NCBI GenBank assembly: GCA_002163025.1
Contig: MABF01000163.1
Coordinates: 1 to 34,618, forward strand
DNA from: 'Osedax' symbiont bacterium Rs2_46_30_T18
GTDB lineage: Bacteria > Pseudomonadota > Gammaproteobacteria > Pseudomonadales > Balneatricaceae
Direction of reading: 5' to 3'
Length of the DNA: 34,618 nucleotides
The notes below the pieces were generated by a model. That model did no database searches. It saw only the letters and a list, made by a program, of their open reading frames with translations, and was not told the DNA's origin. How positions within the stretch are numbered: position 1 is the stretch's first letter; each line of letters opens with the position of its first letter. Of the stretch, positions 8,763-16,618 are shown in pieces. Made by a program: the position numbers and the translations under genes.

Positions 8763-10751
8763 CTAGATCTGATATCCAGCTACCCGATTATTCAAAATTT
8801 CACAGGCCGCTGTCAAGTTATTCGTCTGCTGTTTTGCTTTTACCGCCCTGCGTGCCGCACTGTTTAACTGTGACTGCACATTCACGATACTTAGTTTCAC
8901 TTCATCAACTGATCCCGATTGCTGTGCAGTGCGCTCGGAAATTTGCTGATTACTGTGTTTGATTTTTTCATAAATGGCTTCTGCCGTTTGTAGCTGCTCA
9001 ACCACTTGCTGAGTTCCAAGTACAGAATCTTGTGCGGTCTGTTTTTGTTGCAGCATCGAGCTGGTCACTTCTGCAGCGGAGTTCTGCAGTGCATCGAGAA
9101 TCTTTTTTATCTCAGAGGTTGATTCTTGGGTGCGCTGTGCCAGTAGCCTGACTTCATTGGCAACTACTGCAAAACCTCTACCACTCTCACCCGCCCGCGC
9201 CGCTTCAATCGCCGCGTTAAGCGCCAATAGATTAGTTTGCTCTGAGATAGAGCCAATTATATCCAGAACCGACCCGATATCTCGAGTGTCCTGATTTAAT
9301 TGTGATATGACTGCCTCCCCTGCACAAATCTGGGTCGCCAACTGTTTAATGTTGTGTTGTAAATCCGACATCACAACTACACTTTGATTTATCGCAACTC
9401 GCCCGGACTTTACTGACCCCACCGCCCCTGCTACATCTTCATCTACCTGGGCAAATGATGCCAACAACTGATAAATACTGTCCACCACTTGATCCGTTTG
9501 TAACTTCTGCTCAATCGTCCCCTGGTGAATTTGCTCAGTGCCCTGACTAATATTGATTGTAGCCTGCTCCAGATTAGTGCTTTCGGAGCGAATTTCTGCC
9601 ACTAACTCAGCTAGAAACAACCTAAGTTTTTCTGCACTAGAGGCTAAATGCTGCAGTTCCTGAAATCGCACTCGTTGCTGTAATTTTTCTGAAAAGTCCC
9701 CGGTGCCAAGCTTGGCCAGATATTGTGCAACTGAAGCTATGGCTGCCATACTGGCTCTTTGGGTCAACAGCGTTGCAATACCGGTGGCAAATAGCAACGA
9801 CAGTAGCACTAGCAAAGCACTATAGACTTTGTTTTCAATCTCCACTCTGGACTGCTCAATATACTTTTCGCTGCTAGCAACCAAAGCGACTAAATTGTCA
9901 ATCATCCCAGTAACTTCACTTTTCGCCTGTAGTGATAGATTCAACAGATTAGAAGTTCGCTGTATTTCATCCAGATACCTATTGGCCAGAGAGTTTAGCT
10001 CTGCAATAGGTTCAGTACCGGCATCAATAAACTGCCCAGCACTATTTGCATCCGACTCCGGTGAGTCATCCAGCTCCATCATTGCCGCAAAATCATCCTC
10101 TTCGGCCTCTGCAACTACGCCCAAAAGCGGTAGCTGCGCTAAGCGCATTGAATCTTCCTGTATCTGCTTGCTCAGCAGCTCAATACTCTCTCGCAGCAAG
10201 ACAGTATTGGTGCGAAAATACTTATCGCGGATCAATATTCTCTGGCTGATGGCCTGAGCGATTTTTAGACTAAGCTGCTGCAGGGCAACAGCCGTTTCTC
10301 TGTTTTGCTCAGTCGCTGCAGCGCTAATGTATTCATTGATACTCTCAAGCAGCGCCAGTGATTCGCGCTCGTTTTGCACTACTAACCCTTGAATATCCCC
10401 GGCAAGTTTTCCCGCCGCTAGCAGCTTCTGTTGCATGCTTTGCTGTAGCAGCTCGACCCCAGGCAATACTTGTTGTTGCACAGCTTGCGGCAACTGCGAT
10501 AGAGATTGCGGTACTTGTTGTGCCATGTAGTCACGAGCGGACGCTAAGTCTGACAAATTGCCTGTGGTTAAATAATTATCGATCAGTCCTCTGGTGGTCA
10601 CCGAAATACTTTCTACTAAACTGAAATATTGCCGATTCATTTGAAAAGGCAGTTTTAATTGCTGAAACCCCCAGTAAACGCTACTGCCCATTCCAACAAT
10701 GGCGGTTAATAACAATATAGAAGTAATACGGTTGAGAACAGTTAAGCGCAT
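8763..10751 (-). CDS. Methyl-accepting chemotaxis protein with large periplasmic domain
   Basis: Inner-membrane chemoreceptor of 662 residues. Membrane segment 1 is at about 9-28 and a long helical periplasmic domain at about 30-308. That domain has a strongly acidic stretch near 214-235 ([20 protein letters not shown]). Membrane segment 2 is at about 309-329, followed by a HAMP-like linker to about 385 and a signalling domain to about 655 with the conserved tip [39 protein letters not shown]. The C-terminus (NNRVAGYQI) lacks a CheR/CheB tether. The stop codon is TAG. It is a single gene with its own terminator. Ligand unknown; the length of the sensor region suggests two stacked helical bundles, which is inference. 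Confidence 0.93.
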   Translation of the reverse strand: MRLTVLNRITSILLLTAIVGMGSSVYWGFQQLKLPFQMNRQYFSLVESISVTTRGLIDNYLTTGNLSDLASARDYMAQQVPQSLSQLPQAVQQQVLPGVELLQQSMQQKLLAAGKLAGDIQGLVVQNERESLALLESINEYISAAATEQNRETAVALQQLSLKIAQAISQRILIRDKYFRTNTVLLRESIELLSKQIQEDSMRLAQLPLLGVVAEAEEDDFAAMMELDDSPESDANSAGQFIDAGTEPIAELNSLANRYLDEIQRTSNLLNLSLQAKSEVTGMIDNLVALVASSEKYIEQSRVEIENKVYSALLVLLSLLFATGIATLLTQRASMAAIASVAQYLAKLGTGDFSEKLQQRVRFQELQHLASSAEKLRLFLAELVAEIRSESTNLEQATINISQGTEQIHQGTIEQKLQTDQVVDSIYQLLASFAQVDEDVAGAVGSVKSGRVAINQSVVVMSDLQHNIKQLATQICAGEAVISQLNQDTRDIGSVLDIIGSISEQTNLLALNAAIEAARAGESGRGFAVVANEVRLLAQRTQESTSEIKKILDALQNSAAEVTSSMLQQKQTAQDSVLGTQQVVEQLQTAEAIYEKIKHSNQQISERTAQQSGSVDEVKLSIVNVQSQLNSAARRAVKAKQQTNNLTAACEILNNRVAGYQI

Positions 10752-11040
10752 AGTGACAACTCTAAGTTATGGAATGTGCAAACATGTCCGGTTGCTTCTG
10801 CCACAGGGCAGTTTACCGGCTTGATTTGCATGTCCCTAAAATATGTGCCGTCAGATTAATACAGTTTTATGAAGCTTTAATGACACTGCGTGCAGTTTAT
10901 TGCGCTGCTTGCCCTAGCACAAAAATGTTGGTTTTAGTTCAGTGAAATTCTTTCAAGATGCGTGAAACTCTACAGCCCCTATGTTTGTAGGGTTTAGATT
11001 TCAGTAAGCATTATTAACGGCAGGAGTTCGGCGAGGAGTG
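10752..11040. other. Intergenic region between chemoreceptor and IS remnant
   Basis: No gene is seen. The stretch should contain the promoter of the second chemoreceptor and perhaps the eroded left end of the IS element. I could not define a terminal inverted repeat or target duplication. Confidence 0.4.
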
Positions 11041-12073
11041 AAACGACAATACCTCTGGGAGTCTCAATCTACTAATATCACTACGTATATTTGATGGTAG
11101 GCATTCGAGAAATGTACGTTTGGGAACAGCCAATTTGTTATCGTTTTTTGCAACGCCTGATACCGCGCCTTTTTAAAGCTAAACTGGCATTTAATGATTC
11201 TGAAAGGGTGTTCAACGAAAGCACGAACACTAGCCTTTAAATATTCGATCTTTATCGCCACCTTATTGATGCGCGGATGCTTCTTAAGCTTTTTAACTTT
11301 GCTTGTCTGTTCTGCTATGTACCAATCAGCGCTAATGTCTTTAAGTTCATCTCGCTGTTGCTCCCCGCGATATCCAGAATCGGCAAAAATATACTTCTCT
11401 TCGCCGTGTAAAAGTTGGTGAGCTTCATTAAGGTCATACACGTTGGCTGCTGTAGTTGTAAATATATGAGTCAGCCCTGTTTTAACATCGACACCAATAT
11501 GTGCTTTCATGCCAAAGCGCCATTGATTCCCTTTTGTGGTTTGATGCATTTCAGGATCACGCTGATTCAACTTATTCTTAGTGGAGCATGGCGCTTCAAT
11601 AATGTGGCATCGATTGAGCTTCCTTCTGTCATCAACAAGCCAGACTCTTCGAGATACTGGTTGATAGCATCAAATATTCTCGCCCTAAATCATGCTTCTC
11701 AAGTAAGTTTCGAAATTTCATGACTGTAGTATGATCGGGTATGGCTCGGTCTAAAGACAAGTGGGAAAAGCCTCTCATTGACGCTATTTCATAGAGCGAA
11801 TCTTCTGTCGTAGCATCACTTAAGATATACATTGTGTAGGCAGTGAACCCGCTGCATCGACTCAAGTGGACAGGATCTGCGACCGTTACCTGCTTTAGGG
11901 CAGTGAGGATCGATTAAGGCTTCAAGTCTAGCCCAGGGATAAGGGCTTCCATTTTTGCTAGGAATACTTCTCTTCGGGTTTTGTGGTGACTTCTTCTTAA
12001 AACTAACTCTGAAAACCCCAGGGGCTACCACTTCTACTATAACTCTACTTCGATAAGGTAATGTTGATAGCAT
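11041..12073 (-). mobile_element. Degenerate IS5-family insertion sequence
   Basis: The stretch between the chemoreceptor and nhaR is filled by a decayed transposase of the IS5 family, IS5 group, reading on the minus strand. Its size fits the roughly 1.2-kb elements of this group. Outer limits are approximate because I could not identify matching terminal repeats. It inserted beyond the 3' end of nhaR and interrupts no recognisable gene. Confidence 0.75.
11064..12013 (-). pseudogene. IS5-family transposase, multiply frameshifted
   Basis: DDE transposase remnant. Pieces in different frames line up in order with IS5 transposase: KTRREVFLAKMEALIP, then [32 protein letters not shown], then [37 protein letters not shown], then [21 protein letters not shown], then [27 protein letters not shown] to the end. 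Frames break near 11934 (one base lost in CCTTGG), 11825, 11678 and 11602 (one base lost after GCCACA), and possibly again near 11140. The first catalytic Asp (SIDAT), the second (FADSGYRG) and the Glu ([10 protein letters not shown]) can still be recognised. With this many lesions no active enzyme can be made. The ORF-track entries at 11064, 11632 and 11816 are its fragments. Confidence 0.88.
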
Positions 12074-12084
12074 AACAGCAGTAC

Positions 12085-12972
12085 TTAATTGGTTGCTGCA
12101 TTGACTACTTCAACGATAGCGGGATGTTTAATCCGGCGATCGGGGGAGATCACATAATACTGTTCTTTAATTTCTTGCGTACGACCAATAATTTTGACTT
12201 GATATTGAGACTCTATCATTTCCTCAATGAGTGTTGGTCCAGTAAAAATACCGTATCCCGCCTGTCCAAAGGACTTTAGCAGTGCACTGTCGTCAAATTC
12301 GGCGACAATGTTTGGTACTATATCGTGCTTTTTCAGCCATGACGAGAGTCGCTGCCTGACAGCCGCTTTTTTGCCTTGCATAAGAAATGGCTGCCCCGAC
12401 ATCGACTGAGGAAACCCTTTGAGGTTTAGTGACGCCAGCCGTTCTGACGCAAAAAATGTAAACCCACTCTCTGTAAGCAGATGGTTGTACGCCTTCACGT
12501 GGCTGCCCGATTGAAGCGGCTGGTCTGTTAAAATTAAATCTAGCCTATTAACGGCTAAATCTGCCAATAAGCTATTCTGATCACCTTCGTTACAAATTAG
12601 GCGTACCGGTTCAGTCATATTTAACGCAGGGCTGAGCAGTTTAAAGGCTAGTACTTTTGGTATTACATCTGTAATACCTACGGTGAATGTCAGCCAATGG
12701 GCAGGTTCCTTGGTTTTCAGAACATTTTTTAACTCATCACCCAACTGAAAAATTTCTTCGGCATAGCTGTAAATCATTTGGCCCATTTCAGAAAGCTGCA
12801 TTTTGTTCCCTTTTCGGTCGAATAAATCAATACCGATTTGCGTCTCAAAACTGCTAATTTGGCCACTAATTGTTTGGGGTGTCAGGTTCAACCGAGCACT
12901 GGCTCTAGCGATGCTACCGTCTGTAGCGACAGCATAAAAATAATACAGGTGATTGTAATTTAACGGTGTCAT
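12085..12972 (-). CDS. nhaR: NhaR-type LysR-family transcriptional regulator
   Basis: Predicted DNA-binding activator. Residues 4-65 form a LysR winged helix-turn-helix (NYNHLYYFYAVATDGSIARASARLNLTPQTISGQI), followed by a two-lobed effector domain to residue 295. The N-terminus and the segments VRLICNEGDQNSLLADLAVNRLDLILTDQP and FDDSALLKSFGQAGYGIFTGPTL match my memory of E. coli NhaR, the Na+-responsive activator of the nhaA antiporter gene. Here it is transcribed away from a train of plus-strand genes that includes an Mrp-type cation/proton antiporter, which supports a role in sodium or pH homeostasis. The protein ends slightly earlier than the E. coli one. The IS remnant starts about 12 bases beyond its stop codon. 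Confidence 0.85.
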   Translation of the reverse strand: MTPLNYNHLYYFYAVATDGSIARASARLNLTPQTISGQISSFETQIGIDLFDRKGNKMQLSEMGQMIYSYAEEIFQLGDELKNVLKTKEPAHWLTFTVGITDVIPKVLAFKLLSPALNMTEPVRLICNEGDQNSLLADLAVNRLDLILTDQPLQSGSHVKAYNHLLTESGFTFFASERLASLNLKGFPQSMSGQPFLMQGKKAAVRQRLSSWLKKHDIVPNIVAEFDDSALLKSFGQAGYGIFTGPTLIEEMIESQYQVKIIGRTQEIKEQYYVISPDRRIKHPAIVEVVNAATN

Positions 12973-12983
12973 AAATTAGCACC

Positions 12984-13022
12984 ATTCGAATTATTCGATG
13001 TTTATATCAATCATATTCGAAT
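12984..13022. promoter_or_regulatory. Candidate NhaR operator: repeated ATTCGAAT palindromes
   Basis: Two identical 8-base palindromes ATTCGAAT (12984-12991 and 13015-13022) are spaced 31 bases apart, about three helical turns, with a partial copy ATTCGA at 12993-12998. They lie 12-50 bases upstream of the nhaR start codon, and the right copy touches the candidate -35 of the plus-strand promoter. That is where a LysR-type activator usually binds, and autoregulation from the same site would be typical. Assignment to NhaR rests on position. Confidence 0.55.
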
Positions 13023-13050
13023 TTACTGATCTCTACAAATGGTCTATAAG
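13022..13050 (+). promoter_or_regulatory. Candidate sigma-70 promoter for the plus-strand gene train
   Basis: TTTACT (4 of 6), a 17-base spacer and TATAAG (5 of 6) lie about 100 bases upstream of the first plus-strand gene and directly beside the ATTCGAAT box. Confidence 0.5.
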
Positions 13051-13153
13051 TTATAGAGGCGCTAATCGCATAATCAAGTGGATATTATCTGATCTCATAA
13101 AATCATTTATTCACTTGTCCGCGATTCCCTTACGATTCGGGTGGAGACATTAA

Positions 13154-13405
13154 ATGAAGGTCAGCACTTATCTATTAGTTATAACGTCAATTATTTCATG
13201 TTCAGCTTTTGCAATTGAAGATATTGAACCGGATAACGACCCGCTATTACTAGCGTCTTGCATGACTTTAACGGCTGCTTCAGATAAGGAGAGTGCTAAA
13301 CCTTGTATTTACTTTATTACAGGGTTTCTTTTCGCAGCCCAAGTCACCGATACTTCGATTTTAAATGAGCAAAGTGGAAAGAAGCGTAAGGTGATTCTAT
13401 TATGA
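13154..13405 (+). CDS. Small secreted Rap1a/Tai-like protein, N-terminal part
   Basis: Short 83-residue protein with a clear signal peptide (MKVSTYLLVITSIISCSAFA). The mature part has two cysteines and the segment CIYFITGFLFAAQ, which resembles the start of Rap1a/Tai-family domains (a Cys, then an F/Y-I-x-G-hydrophobic run). GGTGGAG seven bases before the ATG gives a good ribosome site. It ends in a TGA that overlaps the ATG of the next frame (ATGA). Rap1a domains normally continue for another 50-60 residues and end in a Phe/Tyr-Pro-Cys motif, which is found in the next frame. This may therefore be the first half of a split gene. Rap1a is known as an immunity protein to a secreted effector, but most relatives are uncharacterised. 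Confidence 0.6.
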   Translation: MKVSTYLLVITSIISCSAFAIEDIEPDNDPLLLASCMTLTAASDKESAKPCIYFITGFLFAAQVTDTSILNEQSGKKRKVILL

Positions 13406-13590
13406 GCAGAGTCTATATAACTGGAAACCAATCCCCCGCACACTTTATTCCTTTTTTCGTACCAGATGATGAACCTGAAACTCGTGTGATTAATATGATT
13501 TTAAAGCAACTGTTTCCCCCAATAGATACGCTAATAGTGTTAAGAGAAACGATTTTCAAGGCATTAAAAGCTGAATATCCCTGTGAATAA
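13402..13590 (+). CDS. Probable C-terminal half of the Rap1a-like protein, or translationally coupled small ORF
   Basis: 62-residue frame overlapping the previous one by four bases. It contains FFVPDDEPETRVINMILKQL and ends in KALKAEYPCE, a layout like the back half of Rap1a domains (a (C/F)-x-P segment, amphipathic helices, final aromatic-Pro-Cys). It has no signal peptide of its own, so a stand-alone product would stay in the cytoplasm and would not meet the secreted N-terminal half. A -1 frameshift would join the two. AAGG ten bases before the ATG could alternatively allow coupled initiation. Either a sequence error, a mutation or a real two-frame arrangement is possible. Confidence 0.45.
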   Translation: MSRVYITGNQSPAHFIPFFVPDDEPETRVINMILKQLFPPIDTLIVLRETIFKALKAEYPCE

Positions 13591-13638
13591 GCGCCGATAT
13601 TTAGTGCTTAAGTACAACTCGATCAGTCGAAATTCACT

Positions 13639-13947
13639 ATGAAAGCTGATATTCAATCAAGAGGTCTTGAGCTTACCGAAAAGCTAAAAGTTCAGATTGA
13701 ACGAAAGCTACAATTTGCTTTTCATCAATTGGAGCCGCAAATCTCAGCCATCTCTATTTGCATAAGCAAGCTTGAGGGTGGCGTTGGTATGAATTGTCGG
13801 CTTAGAATTTCTATTGTCAGTATGGAAGACATCGTAATTGAAGATACACAATCGACTGCTTATGTCGCGATTGATAGAGCAATGAAGCGGGCTAGCCGCT
13901 CTGTGGCACGTAAAATTGCTCTGCTACAAAAACAGAAAAATGTTTAG
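13639..13947 (+). CDS. HPF/RaiA-like ribosome-associated protein
   Basis: 102-residue protein with the beta-alpha-beta-beta-beta-alpha pattern of the HPF/YfiA (sigma-54 modulation) family: MKADIQSRGLELTEKLKVQIERKL at the start, and ending in a basic helix AYVAIDRAMKRASRSVARKI that would face ribosomal RNA. Family members bind the small subunit's decoding region and silence ribosomes in stress. The length fits short forms without the dimerisation domain. It does not sit in the usual rpoN-hpf-ptsN cluster, so it may be an extra stress-specific copy. No clear ribosome site precedes the ATG. It lies between the Rap1a-like frames and the antiporter operon, on the same strand, and may respond to the same regulator. 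Confidence 0.75.
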   Translation: MKADIQSRGLELTEKLKVQIERKLQFAFHQLEPQISAISICISKLEGGVGMNCRLRISIVSMEDIVIEDTQSTAYVAIDRAMKRASRSVARKIALLQKQKNV

Positions 13948-14162
13948 TGACGATAGACCATTCACTTAAAGTAAGGAAGGGCTTCCAATTTAAAACTAAG
14001 CGAACAGGAAAATCTTAAATATCGAAACTGGGCTAATTCAGGTAGCAGAGTAGAAAATTTCACTCGTTAATATATTTTACAGACATTGCAATTTGAACTC
14101 GAAATCGTCTTCACTGATGTAATGCCTAAAAACATATGACTAAGAGCAAAAATGGAGTGCTA

Positions 14163-14633
14163 ATGCGACATACTATTAATTTGTTTCTGATGTTGGTGAT
14201 CTTCTGGTTGCTTAATTCAGGCCACAATTCAGCTCTCATGTTGTCGCTTGGCGCGGCCTCTATTGCCCTTGTTTTATACATTGCACATAGGATGGATGTG
14301 GTTGATCACGAATCTCAGCCAGTGCATCTCTCGCTGAAGCTTCCCGGTTACTTTGTTTGGCTTCTCAAAAACCTCGTTCACGCCAATATTGCTGTAGTAA
14401 AGCACATTTGGCTAGGGAATGGTTCCATATCACCCACTTTAACCACCGTTAAAGCGAGTCAAAAAACCAATGTTGGCAAAGTTATTTATGCTAACTCCAT
14501 TACCATAACACCCGGGACAGTGACGGTTGATCTAGTAGATGACCGGATCATCGTTCACGCTTTGTTACGCAAAAATATTCAAGCCTTAAAAACCGGTGAA
14601 ATGGATCGCCGGGTAAGCCGGTTGGAAAACTAA
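14163..14633 (+). CDS. mnhE: Na+/H+ antiporter subunit E (MnhE/MrpE)
   Basis: Small membrane subunit of the Mrp-type multi-subunit cation/proton antiporter, thought to be needed for assembly. Two N-terminal hydrophobic helices (LFLMLVIFWLLNSG, MLSLGAASIALVLYIAH) are followed by the family motif ANSITITPGTVTVDL. I chose ATG 14163 (156 aa) over the ORF-track start at 14136 because GGAG stands five bases upstream and the protein then begins MRHTINLFLMLVIFWLL, as in relatives. It is the first gene of a tightly overlapping operon; its stop TAA shares one base with the ATG of mnhF. Confidence 0.9.
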   Translation: MRHTINLFLMLVIFWLLNSGHNSALMLSLGAASIALVLYIAHRMDVVDHESQPVHLSLKLPGYFVWLLKNLVHANIAVVKHIWLGNGSISPTLTTVKASQKTNVGKVIYANSITITPGTVTVDLVDDRIIVHALLRKNIQALKTGEMDRRVSRLEN

Positions 14634-14920
14634 TGTTAATCGCAGCAACACTAGCCATCCTTGTTGTCATGATTTTGGCAATCATTCGAGGAGTCATAGG
14701 GCCAACGCTCTATGACCGCATTTTGGCGGTCAATATGTTTGGCACCAAGACGGTGCTCCTGATTTCTCTATTAGGTTTTGTCATGGAACGCCCGCAATTT
14801 TTGGATATTGCCATAGTGTACGCTCTAATCAATTTTATTAGTGTGATTGGTGTGTTGCGCTATTCAGATAGTTTCGCGTTTAAACAATCTACTCATGAAA
14901 AAGAGTCAGAGGAGCCATAA
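14633..14920 (+). CDS. mnhF: Na+/H+ antiporter subunit F (MnhF/MrpF)
   Basis: 95-residue membrane subunit with three predicted helices. The motif RGVIGPTLYDRILAVNMFGTKTVLLI and the acidic DIAIVYALINFISVIGVLRY are typical of MrpF. It overlaps mnhE by one base (TAATG) and mnhG by one base (TAATG), so translation is probably coupled. It acts with subunits E and G at one end of the antiporter complex in the inner membrane. Confidence 0.92.
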   Translation: MLIAATLAILVVMILAIIRGVIGPTLYDRILAVNMFGTKTVLLISLLGFVMERPQFLDIAIVYALINFISVIGVLRYSDSFAFKQSTHEKESEEP

Positions 14921-15249
14921 TGGAAATAGTCATCGAAATTACTAGTGCACTGTGCTTATTGATTGGGAGCTTTCTCTGTGTCTCTGGCGGCGTAGGTATT
15001 TTGCGATTTCCAGACTTTTATACACGTATTCATGCAGTCGGGGTAACCGATACATTAGGGGCCAGTATGATTCTAGTTGGGCTAATGCTCCAGAGCCAGG
15101 AAAGCCTAGTCGTCGCAAAACTGTTGTTGATCCTTCTGATGACGCTTTTTATTAACCCTACCGCAACCCACGCATTAGCTAAGGCAGCATTTCATAACGG
15201 TCTTATGCCGCTGCTTAGCAAAAGATCTGCCACTGACAAGGAGCCATAA
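14920..15249 (+). CDS. mnhG: Na+/H+ antiporter subunit G (MnhG/MrpG)
   Basis: 109-residue membrane subunit with three helices and the family signature GGVGILRFPDFYTRIHAVGVTDTLGASMILVGL, then a conserved NPTATHALAKAA near the C-terminus. The ribosome site GAGGAG is followed by CCATA and the ATG, which shares one base with the mnhF stop. The same sequence context recurs at its own 3' end, before the next gene. Confidence 0.93.
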   Translation: MEIVIEITSALCLLIGSFLCVSGGVGILRFPDFYTRIHAVGVTDTLGASMILVGLMLQSQESLVVAKLLLILLMTLFINPTATHALAKAAFHNGLMPLLSKRSATDKEP

Positions 15250-16265
15250 TCATCGAATCGCTAATTAACATCGTTATATTATCTCTCCTTGTGGGTATTG
15301 CCGTTGCCATTGTTCGGATGAAAGACCTGGTCGCAGTGATTATGTTAGCCGGTATTTATGGTCTGCTGTCTGCTAGTTTTTTTGTTGCAATGGATGCCGT
15401 GGACGTGGCGTTTACGGAAGCATCTGTAGGTGCAGGCATCTCCAGTCTACTCATGTTAGTGGCGATAACCATGACCGGACGCTCCGAGCATCCAACAAGA
15501 CATAAACCCGTGTTGGCACTAGTTGTAGTCGTCATTACTGGCGCACTATTGATCTACGGTACTTTGGATATGCCTTATTTTGGTTCCGCAGACGCGCCCA
15601 TTCACGGCCATGTTGCGCCTCGATATATTAACGATTCAATGCAGGAGATTGGGGTACCTAATATCGTGACCTCAGTGCTTGCAAGCTACAGAGCGTTCGA
15701 TACTTTTGGCGAGGTAGTTGTCATCTTTACTGCTGGCATTGGGGTGCTGACACTTTTATCCGTGGTACGCCTTCCCGAAGATGTGACAAAAAGTTATTCA
15801 CTCAATGACTCGATGTATGAACAGCAGCTAATTTTGCGCATAGTCACCAAAATGTTGATCCCTTTTATTTTGTTATTTGCGCTTTACGTCCAGTTTCATG
15901 GTGAATATGGACCGGGTGGGGGGTTTCAGGCTGGAGTGATCTTTGCTGCTGCCATAATCCTGTATGCAATGGTGTTCGGTTTAAGGACCTCACGTCGAGT
16001 GATTAACCAGCCTTTTATCCAATTAGCTGCCGCTATGGGTGTTTTGTTTTACGGCAGTATTGGCTTGGTTTCTCTGTTGAACGGAGGAAATTTTCTTGAT
16101 TATAGTGTGTTAAATGCCGATCCTATAGCCGGGCAACATTTGGGGATTCTGCTGATCGAACTGGGGGTGGGCTGTACCGTTGCCTCAGTGATGCTCATCA
16201 TCTTTTTCAACTTTGCAGGTCGTAGAGAGGTACAACAAAACAGGAGAGATAAGGAGACTAAATGA
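15249..16265 (+). CDS. mnhB: Fused DUF4040 (MbhD)-MbhE-MnhB antiporter subunit, apparent ATC start
   Basis: Membrane subunit of 338 residues if started here. Residues 1-80 match the DUF4040/MbhD segment (VRMKDLVAVIMLAGIYGLLSASFF...AFTEASVGAG), about 95-190 the MbhE-like segment (IVTSVLASYRAFDTFGEVVVIFTAGIGVLTLL) and about 205-330 MnhB (QFHGEYGPGGGFQAGVIFAAAIIL). In canonical Mrp systems the first two belong to the C-terminus of MrpA. The ORF track begins at GTG 15291, which cuts the first helix and has no ribosome site. AAGGAGCCATA stands directly before ATC ATC GAA, just as GGAGCCATA stands before the ATG of mnhG, and relatives begin Met-Ile-Glu. The start is thus probably ATC at 15249, or an ATG that has mutated. 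It overlaps mnhC by four bases. Confidence 0.85.
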   Translation: MIESLINIVILSLLVGIAVAIVRMKDLVAVIMLAGIYGLLSASFFVAMDAVDVAFTEASVGAGISSLLMLVAITMTGRSEHPTRHKPVLALVVVVITGALLIYGTLDMPYFGSADAPIHGHVAPRYINDSMQEIGVPNIVTSVLASYRAFDTFGEVVVIFTAGIGVLTLLSVVRLPEDVTKSYSLNDSMYEQQLILRIVTKMLIPFILLFALYVQFHGEYGPGGGFQAGVIFAAAIILYAMVFGLRTSRRVINQPFIQLAAAMGVLFYGSIGLVSLLNGGNFLDYSVLNADPIAGQHLGILLIELGVGCTVASVMLIIFFNFAGRREVQQNRRDKETK

Positions 16266-16618
16266 TGCTAATGGGGCTCTATAACTATTGGATTGTGGTG
16301 GTATTGATGATGATCGGCTTTTACATCGTTATTGCCCATGGAAACCTGATCAAAAAAATTGTCGGTCTGACTATTTTCCAAACATCGGTTTTTATTTTTT
16401 ACATCAGTACGGCCAAGGTCGATGGTGGCACTGCTCCCATTTTGGTCGAGGGGATAAACCAATATTCAAATCCTTTACCTCATGTTTTAATTCTTACTGC
16501 AATTGTCGTTGGTATTGCTACTACGGCTTTGGGTCTTGCACTGGCTGTACGCATAAAAGAAGCTTATGGAAGCATCGAAGAACAAGAAATTCAAAAGAAA
16601 GATAATCAATCGTGTTAG
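16262..16618 (+). CDS. mnhC: Na+/H+ antiporter subunit C (MnhC/MrpC, NuoK-like)
   Basis: 118-residue membrane subunit with three helices, related to NuoK of respiratory complex I. Visible features are GFYIVIAHGNLIKKIVGLTIFQTSVFIFYI and the conserved DPLPHVLILTAIVVG-type segment, here NPLPHVLILTAIVVGIATTALGLAL. AAGGAG five bases before the first ATG supports this start (a second ATG follows at once). It overlaps mnhB by ATGA and the next gene by seven bases. Confidence 0.93.
   Translation: MMLMGLYNYWIVVVLMMIGFYIVIAHGNLIKKIVGLTIFQTSVFIFYISTAKVDGGTAPILVEGINQYSNPLPHVLILTAIVVGIATTALGLALAVRIKEAYGSIEEQEIQKKDNQSC

Noticed and set aside
10974-12027. AGCCCCT...GGGTTT near 10974-11004 and its inverted counterpart at 12008-12027 as terminal inverted repeats of the IS element
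   Set aside because: The right copy lies where the transposase coding similarity begins and the match is short and gapped, so it is probably chance.
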